A stretch of 64,000 nt of DNA from Roseiarcus sp036488815 (GTDB taxonomy: Bacteria; Pseudomonadota; Alphaproteobacteria; Rhizobiales; Beijerinckiaceae), in contig DASXGX010000010.1 of NCBI GenBank assembly GCA_036488815.1, positions 29,627 to 93,626 of the forward strand, read 5' to 3'. A model generated the notes under the pieces. That model worked only from the letters and a program-made list of their open reading frames with translations. It was not told where the DNA came from and made no database searches. Shown here one piece after another: positions 16,756-25,961 of this stretch. The first letter of the stretch is position 1. Every line of letters begins with the position of its first letter. Made by a program: the position numbers and the translations under genes.

Positions 16756-17769
16756 ATGAACCGCCACGTCGTTTCGCCCACCAAGTCGCATTCTTATGCG
16801 CTGGCCGCCGGCGTCGCAGCCGGTGTTCTTATGATCACCGCGCTGGTCAACCGGCGGCTAGCCAAGAAGGCGGAGAAAGACAATCCACCCGAGGGCGAGT
16901 TCATTGAAGTCAATGGCGTCCGCCTTCACTATGTCGCCCAAGGGGAGGGCAAAACATTGGTTTTGCTGCACGGCAACGGCAGCATGATCCAGGATTTTGA
17001 ATCCAGCGGGCTTATAAACCTCGCCGCGCGGACCTATCGTGTGATCGCATTCGACCGCCCAGGATACGGCTACAGCGAGCGCCCCCCAAGCACGATCTGG
17101 ACGCCGGACGCGCAAGCCGCGCTGATTCACGCGGCTTTGGTTCGGCTTGGAATCAAGCGCGCCGTTGTGCTCGGGCATTCCTGGGGAGCTTCTGTTGCGG
17201 TCGCGCTCGGGCTGAAGTTCCCTGCGATGGTTCGCGGCTTGATCCTCGTCTCCGGCTACTATTACCCGACTGAGCGACTCGAGACGACGCTCCTCGCTGG
17301 CCTGTCCATTCCCGTCATTGGGGACATCTTGCGTTACACAGTGGGCCCAATCGCGAGCCGGCTCGCATGGCCTGCAATGGTGCGGAAAATCTTCGGACCT
17401 GCGCCGACCCCGGAGAAGTTCAACGGTTTTCCCCGCGAAATGACGTTCCGCCCATCGCAGCTGGGAGCCAGTGAGGCTGAAGCCGCGATGATGGTTCCAG
17501 ACGCCTGGGCTGCAAGCGACAGCTACCAAGGATTGAAAATGCCGGTCGTCATTGTCGCCGGGGAGAACGACCGCCTCATAAACGCCGACTCCCAGTCGGG
17601 CCGCCTTCACTCCGCTATCCCTCACAGCACGTTCCACCGCGTCCCCGGCGCCGGACATATGGTGCACCAGACCGCGACCGATTCCGTGATGTCTGGAATT
17701 GAGGAGGTCGCGCGACAGTGCGCGCTACAACAACAAGGAGTTGCGACTCCTCATCGCGTCTCCGCGTGA
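16756..17769 (+). CDS. Membrane-anchored alpha/beta hydrolase
   Basis: A 337-residue hydrolase. Residues of about 14-31 (ALAAGVAAGVLMITALV) form one N-terminal membrane span followed by basic residues, so the catalytic domain is anchored at the inner membrane. The fold begins VNGVRLHYVAQGEGKTLVLLHGN. The nucleophile is Ser in GHSWGAS, the acid is Asp in AGENDRLI, and the base is His in GAGHMVH. The cap region is of epoxide-hydrolase or haloperoxidase type. No family-specific residues reveal the substrate. Its position between manganese catalase and a stress-type kinase suggests membership of the same stress block. Confidence 0.82.
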   Translation: MNRHVVSPTKSHSYALAAGVAAGVLMITALVNRRLAKKAEKDNPPEGEFIEVNGVRLHYVAQGEGKTLVLLHGNGSMIQDFESSGLINLAARTYRVIAFDRPGYGYSERPPSTIWTPDAQAALIHAALVRLGIKRAVVLGHSWGASVAVALGLKFPAMVRGLILVSGYYYPTERLETTLLAGLSIPVIGDILRYTVGPIASRLAWPAMVRKIFGPAPTPEKFNGFPREMTFRPSQLGASEAEAAMMVPDAWAASDSYQGLKMPVVIVAGENDRLINADSQSGRLHSAIPHSTFHRVPGAGHMVHQTATDSVMSGIEEVARQCALQQQGVATPHRVSA

Positions 17770-17910
17770 ACGCTATTGGCGACCCAGCGGCCTTGCCGAT
17801 CTCAGGCGTTGCCGGACGAACCAGCGATCTCGCCGCGATGTCGACTTTGGCTAAAAGCGCGTGACGCGCACGGCCATTAGGCCTAATTCGAGAGCGTCGG
17901 CGTTGGGAAT

Positions 17911-17935
17911 GGAACATTAGGCGTCTGGACGCGTT
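17911..17935 (+). promoter_or_regulatory. EcfG-type general stress promoter, exact consensus
   Basis: GGAAC at 17911-17915, 16 bases, then CGTT at 17932-17935: a full match to the alphaproteobacterial EcfG consensus. It lies 53 bases before the chosen ATG of the CheB/CheR/HWE kinase and in the right orientation. This is the best promoter match in the window. Confidence 0.7.
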
Positions 17936-17987
17936 GGCGAGGTGGCAAGTTGCTTTCTAAATATTGCTGGATTTTGCCCTTTTCTGG

Positions 17988-20900
17988 ATGGATCCGTTGC
18001 TCAACGTGCGGGAGACGCCAGGGCCGTTCGGCGCAGTCTACGCGGGGGGCCTCGTGGCCAAAGATGGCGTGACTAGGCAGGAGCCCCAGCGGACACGTCG
18101 TAGGACAGCGCGGGCACAGCCGCGTTCGACGGATCAGAGTTCGGCTTCCGGTAAGCGGCCGCTGACCGTGGGCATCGGGGCTTCCGCTGGCGGCCTGGAG
18201 GCGTTCAAGAGCTTTTTCGCGAAGATGCCGTCCTGCGGGGGGTTGGCGTTCGTGCTCGTGCAGCACCTCAATCCCGACCACAAGAGCATCCTGACGGAAC
18301 TGATCGCACGGCAGACGAAGATGGCCGTCACGGAAGCGGTGGACGGCATGCCGGTTCGACCCGATATGGTGTTCGTCATTCCGCCGAATGCGACGCTGAC
18401 CATAAGGGGAGGGAAGCTCCAGGTCGAGCGGCCGGCTCCCCCTAGGCAAATACGCTTTCCGATCGATTCCTTCTTTACGTCTCTAGCGGAAAGCGAGGGC
18501 GAAGGCGCCGTGGGCATCATCTTAGCGGGAACCGGCAGTGACGGGACCGACGGTATACGCGCGATCAAGGCGCATGGCGGTCTCACTCTCGCCCAGGCGG
18601 GCTTCGACCATGTGGCTCTCAGCGGCATGCCCCAAAGCGCTGCCGCCACCGGGCTGGTCGATCACGTGATGCAGGTCGACGAGATGCCTGCGCAACTCAG
18701 CGAGTACGCGCGACACCTGAAAGGCGTCGCGGCGCTCAAAGACGGCGATGGCGCCCGCCGGGACATGGAAGATCATCTCGCGACAATCAGCGCTCTGTTG
18801 CGCGCAACGGTTGGACACGATTTCGGGCAGTACAAGCGCAGCACCCTGTCCCGACGCGTTCAGCGGCGAATGCAGGTTCTGCACATCGAGAAAATACCGG
18901 AATATATCGACCGGCTGCGTAAGGACCCGCCGCAGCTCGATCTGCTTTTTCGCGAGTTTCTGATCGGGGTGACGCATTTCTTCCGCGACCCCGAAGCCTT
19001 CGAAGCCCTGCGTACGAAAGGTCTGCCGGCGCTGCTCGACGCGAAGCCGACCGGCGATCCTCTCCGCATCTGGGCGCCGGCCTGCGCCACGGGCGAGGAA
19101 GTTTATTCCATCGCGATTCTGCTGACGGAGGAAATGGTGCGCCGCGGCATTTCGCGCCCTGTCCAATTGTTCGGAACCGACATCGACGACAGCGCCGTGG
19201 CGACCGCTCGGTCCGCGTTTTATCCCAGAACCATGCCCGGTATGTCGCCGGAACGGATCGAAAGATGGTTCACGCCGCGCGGGGACGGATATTGCCCGAT
19301 CAAGCAGATCCGCGAGATGTGCATCTTTTCGGTTCACAGCGTCATTCGAGACCCGCCGTTTTCCCGGCTGGACATGATCTCCTGCCGCAACCTGATGATC
19401 TATCTCGACGGAGATTTGCAAGACCGAGCCGTGCGAAGCTTTCACTATGCTCTGAAGCCGGGAGGCATCCTTTTTCTGGGTCCCTCCGAAGGCCTGACGC
19501 GTGGGGCGAAGCTGTTCTCTTTGCTCGATCGGCGGCATCGCGTTTTCGAGCGGCGAAACACCGGCGCCCCGGCTCGGCTTCCCGAATTCTCGTCCGCCGG
19601 GATACCGATGGGAAACCAACCGATAGCGGCGCCGTCGGCGGTTGGGGGCGCCGGCGAAGACCGTATCGAGCGAAACACACGGAATGTTCTCGAGAAGCAT
19701 TCGCCCGCTTACGTCGTCATCGACCAACGATACGATGTGGTGCGTTTTTCGGGTGGAGCGATCGGCCGATACCTCGAGCCGTCAGGCGGGGCGCCGAGCC
19801 TGAACCTGTTCTCCTTGCTTCACAGGACCCTTCGCCCCGCTGTCCGAGCAGCGGTGCAAAGGGTTTTCAACGATGGCGAGAGCGTGTTGCAAGAGCAGCT
19901 ATCGATGAGGCTGGACGGCGCGAGTCACGGCGTCACCCTCATCGCGGAACCTCTGGGCGGCGGTCGCGACAATGGGCCGCTTTGCGTCGTCGCGTTTCAG
20001 GACCTTGGCGTCGTCAAAGCGCGCGCGCGTTCCGGCCGGCTGCCGGGGCCTGAGGTCGATACGCTCGATCAGGAATTGCGCACCGCAAAGACGCAGGTCC
20101 TGGCGCTGGCGGCGGACCTCGAGACTGCGAACGAGAACGCCGCGTCTGCCGCCGAGGAGTACCAATCGATCAACGAGGAGCTCCAATCCTCCAACGAAGA
20201 GCTGGAGACCGCCAAGGAGGAGATGCAGTCGATCAATGAGGAGTTGCAGACAGTCAACGCCGAGCTGAACAGCAAGAACGACCAATTGCTACGGGTGAAC
20301 AGCGATCTGCAGAATCTTCTCGACAGCACCGATATAGCCACTGTCTTTCTGGACGCCGAATTGCGGGTCAAGGGGTACACGCCTGCGATGAGGGAGCTAT
20401 TTCATCTTCGCGACGCTGATCGTGGGCGTCCCCTGGATGAAGTTGTTTCTCGGATAACGTACGGCGATCTTCGCGAAGACGTGATGAGCGTCCTACGTGA
20501 CGAAAAAATGATTGAACGGGAAGTGGAGATCGCAAGCGGCAGCGCCACTTTCATCATGCGCATCCGGCCCTACCGGACCGTCGACCGCGCAATCGACGGC
20601 GTTGTGATCACCTTCGTCGACATTTCCGGTCGCAAGAAAGTGGAAGAGGTTCTCAGAGAACACGCCGCCATCGTCGAGTTCTCACATGACGCGTTGGTCA
20701 GCATGTCTCTCGAGGGTGTCATCCGCTCATGGAATCCGGGAGCCGGACACTTATTTGGCTTCAGCGCGTCCGAAGCGATCGGCAAGCCGGTAGGCCTCTT
20801 CCTGGGCGCCCCTGGTCGGATCGACGAGCACAGCGCGCTGATCGAGCAGGCAAGCGGCGGCACCATTGCCGGCTCCGTCAGCACGGGGGGCATGCGCCGG

Positions 20901-21704
20901 AATGGCGCCATGGTGGACATCGAAGTCGCCGTGATGCCGATCCGTAGCCCCGATGGCGCCGTCACGGCGCTCGCCTTGTCCGCCCGAGACATCGCCGAGC
21001 GGAAAGAATCCGACACGCACCGGGCGCTCTTGCTGCGCGAACTCAGCCACCGCGTCAAGAACGCCTTGGCCAGCGTGCAAGCCATCGCAACGCAGACGCT
21101 CAAGATGACGGCGACGCCTGAGGCTTTCGCCGCATCGTTCTCCGCCCGCCTGATGGCGCTGGCGAAAACTCACGACCTGCTGACCCGCGGCGAATGGCAA
21201 GGCGCGCCGCTCCGGGACATCGTAGAAGCGGAGCTTGCGCCATATCAGGACGAGACGCATACGCGCTGGCGGTGCGAAGGTCCCGCTGTCAGGCTCGCTG
21301 CGAAATCGGCGCTTGCGCTCGGCATGGCGTTTCACGAACTCGCCACCAACGCGGCCAAGCACGGCGCCTTGTCGGTTCCCAGCGGCCACGTCGAGGTGAG
21401 CTGGGAGCAGCGGCTGACCGAGGGCCACCTTCGCCTTCATCTGGTCTGGGCCGAGGCCGGGGGCCCGAAGGTGCTGGGGGCGGGTCGTAAGGGCTTTGGG
21501 ACGCGCCTGATCAGCGATGGTCTGGCGTACGAACTGGACGGCGACGTGGCGCTCGAGTTCGGCGCCGCGGGAGTGCGTTGCTCGACATTCCGATTATCGA
21601 GCCGGAGGCATCATGACCACCATCAGCAAGCCAGGGACGGAAGCGCTCGCCGGCAGGCGCATTCTCATTGTCGAAGACGAGATGATTGTCGCGATGATGC
21701 TTGA
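17988..21704 (+). CDS. CheB-CheR-PAS-HWE hybrid sensor kinase
   Basis: About 1238 residues. Order: CheB methylesterase domain (S66 in GASAGG, H93 in VQHLNPDH, Asp in GTGSDGTDG); CheR methyltransferase domain (RVQRRMQVLHI, ACATGEEVYSIAI, SCRNLMIYLD); a PAS-like segment; a heptad coiled coil rich in NEEL repeats; two PAS domains; and a C-terminal HWE histidine kinase (phospho-acceptor H1021 in ELSHRVKN, ATP-site HELATNAAKHGAL, W1154 and E1156 in VWAEAGG). Such kinases feed small response regulators and, in several Alphaproteobacteria, the general stress response. The exact EcfG promoter upstream fits this. The frame runs 92 bases into the response-regulator gene and ends in an Arg/His-rich tail, possibly a late frameshift. 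TTG 17964 is an alternative start. Confidence 0.88.
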   Translation: MDPLLNVRETPGPFGAVYAGGLVAKDGVTRQEPQRTRRRTARAQPRSTDQSSASGKRPLTVGIGASAGGLEAFKSFFAKMPSCGGLAFVLVQHLNPDHKSILTELIARQTKMAVTEAVDGMPVRPDMVFVIPPNATLTIRGGKLQVERPAPPRQIRFPIDSFFTSLAESEGEGAVGIILAGTGSDGTDGIRAIKAHGGLTLAQAGFDHVALSGMPQSAAATGLVDHVMQVDEMPAQLSEYARHLKGVAALKDGDGARRDMEDHLATISALLRATVGHDFGQYKRSTLSRRVQRRMQVLHIEKIPEYIDRLRKDPPQLDLLFREFLIGVTHFFRDPEAFEALRTKGLPALLDAKPTGDPLRIWAPACATGEEVYSIAILLTEEMVRRGISRPVQLFGTDIDDSAVATARSAFYPRTMPGMSPERIERWFTPRGDGYCPIKQIREMCIFSVHSVIRDPPFSRLDMISCRNLMIYLDGDLQDRAVRSFHYALKPGGILFLGPSEGLTRGAKLFSLLDRRHRVFERRNTGAPARLPEFSSAGIPMGNQPIAAPSAVGGAGEDRIERNTRNVLEKHSPAYVVIDQRYDVVRFSGGAIGRYLEPSGGAPSLNLFSLLHRTLRPAVRAAVQRVFNDGESVLQEQLSMRLDGASHGVTLIAEPLGGGRDNGPLCVVAFQDLGVVKARARSGRLPGPEVDTLDQELRTAKTQVLALAADLETANENAASAAEEYQSINEELQSSNEELETAKEEMQSINEELQTVNAELNSKNDQLLRVNSDLQNLLDSTDIATVFLDAELRVKGYTPAMRELFHLRDADRGRPLDEVVSRITYGDLREDVMSVLRDEKMIEREVEIASGSATFIMRIRPYRTVDRAIDGVVITFVDISGRKKVEEVLREHAAIVEFSHDALVSMSLEGVIRSWNPGAGHLFGFSASEAIGKPVGLFLGAPGRIDEHSALIEQASGGTIAGSVSTGGMRRNGAMVDIEVAVMPIRSPDGAVTALALSARDIAERKESDTHRALLLRELSHRVKNALASVQAIATQTLKMTATPEAFAASFSARLMALAKTHDLLTRGEWQGAPLRDIVEAELAPYQDETHTRWRCEGPAVRLAAKSALALGMAFHELATNAAKHGALSVPSGHVEVSWEQRLTEGHLRLHLVWAEAGGPKVLGAGRKGFGTRLISDGLAYELDGDVALEFGAAGVRCSTFRLSSRRHHDHHQQARDGSARRQAHSHCRRRDDCRDDA

Positions 21705-22005
21705 GGACATGCTGACAGAGCTTCGCTGCGAAGTGGTCAAGGCGGCGCGAGTGGCCAAAGCTGTCGATCTCGCCGCCACCGCAGAACTCGATGGCGCGAT
21801 TCTGGACGTCAATGTCGCGGGCGAACCCGTCTATCCTGTCGCGCGCGAACTCCAAAAGCGCGGCATTCCGTTCATCTTCTCGACCGGATACGGCGCGGGC
21901 GGACTCGCGAGCGACTATCGCGATCGTCCGACGCTATCGAAGCCGTTTCAGCAAGAGGATCTGGCGCCGACGCTGGCGGGCGCCCTTCACGGCAGGCGTC
22001 TCTGA
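21613..22005 (+). CDS. Single-domain response regulator (receiver only)
   Basis: A 130-residue CheY-like receiver. RRILIVEDEMIV supplies the acidic pair, the phospho-acceptor is Asp in DGAILDVNVAG, the Thr is in FSTGYG, and the Lys is in LSKPF. No output domain follows. ATG 21613 has GGAGG five bases upstream. It overlaps the end of the HWE kinase gene, so the two are almost certainly a cognate pair in which this protein acts as phosphate shuttle or sink. Its type is common beside HWE kinases. Confidence 0.88.
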   Translation: MTTISKPGTEALAGRRILIVEDEMIVAMMLEDMLTELRCEVVKAARVAKAVDLAATAELDGAILDVNVAGEPVYPVARELQKRGIPFIFSTGYGAGGLASDYRDRPTLSKPFQQEDLAPTLAGALHGRRL

Positions 22006-22072
22006 GCGGCGCTCCCGCCGCGCGCAGCTTGGCGCCTTCTGCATTCAGGTGGACGCGCCGAGCCGCTCTTTT

Positions 22073-22113
22073 CGTCATGCCCGGCCTTGTGTTGGACAAG
22101 CCCGGCTATGACG
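22073..22113 (+). repeat. Palindromic REP-like element between convergent genes
   Basis: CGTCATGCCCGGCCTTGT and ACAAGCCCGGCTATGACG are near-perfect inverted copies around a short loop. GC-rich palindromes with this core (GTCATG-CCCGGC-TTGT) are dispersed repeats in many Rhizobiales genomes. It lies between the response regulator and the aminotransferase, which converge here, and may also end transcription from both sides. Confidence 0.6.
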
Positions 22114-22235
22114 GTGTGCGTCAACCCATTTGCAAATGGCTCTAGCGCCGTCGCGCCGCTGATGGTGATCAAGGTGATGTCCAGCCAGAGCGCATTTTCG
22201 CAAGACCCCTTTTTGCGTCCTCGGCGCCGCCACGA

Positions 22236-23159
22236 TCACCCGTAAACGATATGCGTTGCACGCCATCCCTCCCTACGTTTTTCCCAGAACCGGTCTTTTA
22301 GCCGGGTTGAAATCGGGCCCGGCCTGTCGTTGCCGAGCACACGCCCATCGATACGCGAGGCGGGCATGATCCCGCCTGCTGTCGTCGCCAAGAAGATTTC
22401 ATCGGCGCCGCGCAGTTCGTCGGCGGCAAGCGGCCGCACCTCGCATGCGAGACCCAAGTCCCCGCATAGTTCCATGACCGATAGGCGCGTTATGCCTTCC
22501 AGCACGCCGCGATCGGGCGTCACTACGGCGCCGTCGATGACGGCGAAGACATTGAAGCCGGGGCCCTCGGTCACGCAGCCGCTGTTGTCCAACAGGACGC
22601 AACTGTCCGCGCCGCGATCCAGGGCTTCGAACGAACCGCGAGTGAGATCGGCCCAGTGGAAGTTTTTCACTCTTGGATCGAGCGAGTCCGCCGGAATGCG
22701 TTTCGCCTCGGCGACAATCAGATGCGCGCCGCGCGCCTGCACCTCCTCCGATATCACCCAAACCCAGGGAATCGCGAAGGTCGCGAGGTAGTTGCGGCAG
22801 TTGGCGGGATGACGAGGGAGGTTCGCCTGCGGCCGTCCGCGCAGGCAATCCATCGCCACATAGGCGCTGCGCAAGCCGGATCGGCGCACGCAGTTGCCGA
22901 GAATTTCCTTGATCTCCTCATCCGTCTCCGCGGGCGATAGACGCAACGCGCGCATCGAGTCCCGGAAGCGGCGGATGTGGTCGTCCAATCGGAAAAATGC
23001 GCCGTTCCACACGCCGACGACATCATAGGTGACGTCGGAGCGGCGGTATCCCCAGTCGGTGATTGGGATCGCAGCCTCTTCGATGGGCATGTAGCGCCCG
23101 TCGATATAGGCGGCGCCTTCCGACCAGGCAGCCGGCGTTGCATCGCGACTCGAAGCCAT
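22236..23159 (-). CDS. Class IV aminotransferase (D-amino acid/branched-chain aminotransferase family)
   Basis: A 307-residue PLP enzyme. Family features are the N-terminal AAYIDGRYMPIEEAAIPITDWGYRRSD region, the PLP lysine K165 in RVKNFHW, the LLDNSGCVTEGPGFNVFAV segment and the C-terminal FLATTAGGIMPASRIDG. Together they define fold type IV aminotransferases (D-alanine, branched-chain and lyase branches). The start at 23159 gives normal length; the frame is open far upstream only because it runs antisense-shifted through the neighbouring gene. It is five bases downstream of the reductase gene and so in its operon. The amino donor and direction are not readable. Confidence 0.85.
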   Translation of the reverse strand: MASSRDATPAAWSEGAAYIDGRYMPIEEAAIPITDWGYRRSDVTYDVVGVWNGAFFRLDDHIRRFRDSMRALRLSPAETDEEIKEILGNCVRRSGLRSAYVAMDCLRGRPQANLPRHPANCRNYLATFAIPWVWVISEEVQARGAHLIVAEAKRIPADSLDPRVKNFHWADLTRGSFEALDRGADSCVLLDNSGCVTEGPGFNVFAVIDGAVVTPDRGVLEGITRLSVMELCGDLGLACEVRPLAADELRGADEIFLATTAGGIMPASRIDGRVLGNDRPGPISTRLKDRFWEKRREGWRATHIVYG

Positions 23160-23164
23160 CGCCG

Positions 23165-24091
23165 TTAAGCCTTTCCGCCTTTGCCGAGGTCGGCGATTTT
23201 CAATCCGTGAAGATGCGCCTGCGCTTCGATGAGGGAGGGCACGAAGCGCTCTCCGTAGCCGAGCGCGGTGGCGAGCGCGAAGCTTTGCTGGACAGCTTGG
23301 CCGAGCACGCTGACAGTCCCCAAACCCTCGTTGAGGTGCGCGTAGTAGCGAAGGTCCTTGAGCCCGTTCGAGAGCTGGAACTGCATCCCGTCGAATTCGC
23401 CGTTTAGCGCTTTCGGCACGATGTTGCGTAGCAGAGGTCCGCTGACCGGGCCGGCGCTCACGACTTCGTACAGCTTTTGCACGTCGACCTTCGCCTTCGC
23501 CGCCGTGATGACCGCCTCGGAGATCAGCGAACAGAGACCCAGCGAAAGGAAATTGTTGATCAGCTTCAACGTGTGTCCGGCGCCGGGGCCGCCGACATGA
23601 AAAATGTTCTCGCAATACGCCTCCATCACGGGCTTCAAGCGCGCGAACATGTCGTCGGTGGCGCCCACCAACGTGTTGAGCTTGCCGGCTTCGGCCTCGA
23701 CCGCGCTGCGCGTCAGCGGCGCATCCACCAAAGTGGCGCCGCGCGCCGCCAATTCGGCGGCCAGTCGCGCGGTCGACGCCGGCTCGCTGGTCGACGTATC
23801 GACGATGATCAATCCTTCGCGGGCGCCAGCGAGAATACCGTCCGGACGATGCATCAGCTCCTCGACTTGGACGGAGCCGGTCACGCAAATGAAGAGAATG
23901 TCCGAACGCCCCGCGGCGTCGGCGGGGCTGCTCGCCTCTGTGGCGCCGCGCTTGAGAATGTCGTCGACTGGCGCACGGTTGCGGTTGGCGAGGATGGTGA
24001 GCGGAAACCCGTGAATGCGAAGATTCTTGGCGATGCCGTGGCCCATCAGGCCAACGCCAATCAGACCAATTCGCGGCTTATCCAATGACAT
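23165..24091 (-). CDS. NAD(P)-dependent 3-hydroxyisobutyrate dehydrogenase-family reductase
   Basis: A 308-residue relative of 3-hydroxyisobutyrate and tartronate-semialdehyde reductases. Rossmann motif GLIGVGLMGHGIAKNL lies at the N-terminus; the catalytic Lys is in GAGHTLKLINNF; DAPLTRSAVEAEAGKL matches the substrate loop. The ATG at 24091 was preferred to an open extension to 24223 because the extension has no family similarity and crosses the candidate promoter. Upstream of the aminotransferase by five bases, it probably forms a two-gene transcript. It is only distantly similar to the reductase at 150-1070, so the window has two separate members. Confidence 0.87.
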   Translation of the reverse strand: MSLDKPRIGLIGVGLMGHGIAKNLRIHGFPLTILANRNRAPVDDILKRGATEASSPADAAGRSDILFICVTGSVQVEELMHRPDGILAGAREGLIIVDTSTSEPASTARLAAELAARGATLVDAPLTRSAVEAEAGKLNTLVGATDDMFARLKPVMEAYCENIFHVGGPGAGHTLKLINNFLSLGLCSLISEAVITAAKAKVDVQKLYEVVSAGPVSGPLLRNIVPKALNGEFDGMQFQLSNGLKDLRYYAHLNEGLGTVSVLGQAVQQSFALATALGYGERFVPSLIEAQAHLHGLKIADLGKGGKA

Positions 24092-24146
24092 GCAGGCCTC
24101 GTTTTTGACTATATCGCAATACAAATAAATTAAAGCGCCGGACACT

Positions 24147-24175
24147 ATAATCGATGTATCGTCGGCGCGCGTCAA
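24147..24175 (-). promoter_or_regulatory. Candidate sigma-70 promoter for the reductase-aminotransferase operon
   Basis: Read on the minus strand: TTGACG (24175-24170), a 17-base spacer, GATTAT (24152-24147), about 55 bases before the start codon at 24091. The spacer contains CGAT-AC-ATCG, a small palindrome that could be an operator. The stretch is clearly more AT-rich than its surroundings. Confidence 0.4.
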
Positions 24176-24366
24176 ATTGTTCGCCGCGATCAATAGCGTC
24201 CTATTTGGACAGGGAATTGCCATGCACTGCGCAATTCGACGAAGTCATCTCGCTGTCATTGCCACGGGGCTAAATTTGTTCGCTGTGGTCAGGCCACAGC
24301 TTCGTTGTTGAACCTCGGTCATGACGCTCCTCGTATTGCAGCCAACCCGCGACCCTCAGGCCGGTA

Positions 24367-25896
24367 TCACATGGTGGCGCCAACCTGCCAGGGCACGAAC
24401 TCGCTTTCCCCGTAGTCGTAGCTTTCACTCAGCGTCTGTGCGCCAGAGGCGATGTCCAAAATCTTTGTGAAAATCCGTCGGCCCACATCCTCGATGCTCT
24501 CGTCGCCGGAGACGATGGTGCCGCAGTTCAGGTCCATATCGTCCCGCATCCGCTCATACATGGCGTTGTTCGAAGCCAGCTTGATGCATGGCGACGGCTT
24601 GAACCCAGCAGTGGAGCCGCGACCCGTTGTGAAACAGATCAGATTGGATCCGCCGGCGACCTGACCCGTCACCGCCACCGCATCGTTGCCGGGCGTGTCC
24701 ATGAACACGAAGCCCTTGCTGTCGATGCGCTCCGCATATTCGTAGACGCCTGTCAGTGCGGTCGATCCGCTCTTCGTCACGGCGCCGAGCGACTTCTCGA
24801 GAATGGTCGTCAGTCCGCCGGCCTTGTTGCCATGGGACGGGTTGTTGTTGAGATCGGCCTTGTTACGCGAAACATAGTCCTTCCACCATGCAATACGCGT
24901 AAGCAATTTCTCTGCCACGTCGGCGCTCACTGCGCGACGCGTCAGCAAATGCTCGGCGCCGTAAATTTCCGGCGTTTCGCTGAGCACCACCGTGCCGCCG
25001 TTGCGCACGAGCAGATCCGCGGCGTAGCCGAGGGCAGGGTTGGCGGAGACGCCGGAATACCCGTCCGATCCGCCGCATTCGAGCGCGAGCACGAGGCCTG
25101 CGGCCGACTGGCGCGTGCGCTGTGCCGCATTCACCAGCGGCAACATCTCGCGGATCGCTTCGCACGCCATGTCGATGGTCTTGCGCGTGCCGCCGCTGCC
25201 TTGAATGGTCATCGCACGAAATGTCGGCGATTCCTTCAAACCGAAACTCTGCATCAGATGCGGGATCTGGTTGGTCTCGCAGCCAAGGCCGATCATCACG
25301 ACGCCGCCGATGTTCGGATGCCTGGCGTAGCCGGCCAGCGTACGCTCCAGATAGGCGAAGCCTTCGCCGTAGCCGTTGATCGAGCAGCCGCCCCCGTGGG
25401 TGAGAGGAACGACGCCGTCCACGTTGTCGAAGCCTGCGAGCCCGCCTTCTCGATTGAAGTGGTTGGCGACCGCGCGCGACACCGTCGCGGAGCACGTCAC
25501 GGAGGAGATCACGGCGATGTAGTTGCGTGTGCCGACCCTGCCGTCCTCGCGCCGATATCCATTGAACGTCGCGCGTTCCGCCTCCGGCACGAAGGCCGTC
25601 GGGGCGGCGTCGACGCAGTATTCGTGGCTGCGCGAGCCTTCATCCATCGCGACGTTGTGAACGTGGACATGTTCGCCCGCAGCAATGTCGCAAGTGGCGA
25701 GGCCGATGATCTGCCCGTATTTGCGCACCGGCTGCCCTGCCGAGATCGGCTCGACGGCGATCTTGTGTCCCTGCGGGATGAGCCCGGAGGCGGTCAGACC
25801 CAGTCCCGTCGACGCGCCCGGCTGCAGCGCGAGACGCGCCACCGCCACGTTATCGGCGGGATTCAGCACGATCACGGGCGAATTCGTCAAATCCAT
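24367..25896 (-). CDS. UxaA-family (altronate/galactarate-type) dehydratase
   Basis: A 509-residue dehydratase. The first 90 residues are a SAF-like domain (PVRKYGQIIGLATCDIAAGEHVHVHN). The rest is the large UxaA domain with GYRREDGRVGTRNYIAV, LTHGGGCSINGYGEGF, MIGLGCETNQIPHL and GGSDGYSGVSANPALGYAAD; several Cys and His residues in these motifs bind iron in family members. Length fits single-chain altronate dehydratases. It would remove water from a sugar acid to give a 2-keto-3-deoxy acid. The ATG 25896 follows GGAG; an upstream extension is open but unlike the family. Its neighbours (GntR regulator, enolase-type dehydratase, reductase) make up a sugar-acid locus. Confidence 0.87.
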   Translation of the reverse strand: MDLTNSPVIVLNPADNVAVARLALQPGASTGLGLTASGLIPQGHKIAVEPISAGQPVRKYGQIIGLATCDIAAGEHVHVHNVAMDEGSRSHEYCVDAAPTAFVPEAERATFNGYRREDGRVGTRNYIAVISSVTCSATVSRAVANHFNREGGLAGFDNVDGVVPLTHGGGCSINGYGEGFAYLERTLAGYARHPNIGGVVMIGLGCETNQIPHLMQSFGLKESPTFRAMTIQGSGGTRKTIDMACEAIREMLPLVNAAQRTRQSAAGLVLALECGGSDGYSGVSANPALGYAADLLVRNGGTVVLSETPEIYGAEHLLTRRAVSADVAEKLLTRIAWWKDYVSRNKADLNNNPSHGNKAGGLTTILEKSLGAVTKSGSTALTGVYEYAERIDSKGFVFMDTPGNDAVAVTGQVAGGSNLICFTTGRGSTAGFKPSPCIKLASNNAMYERMRDDMDLNCGTIVSGDESIEDVGRRIFTKILDIASGAQTLSESYDYGESEFVPWQVGATM

Positions 25897-25961
25897 TGGC
25901 CATTTTCTCCATGACTCCCGCGGCCACATCGCCGCGGGAGAGGTCGAGCGCGAGTTGGAGG

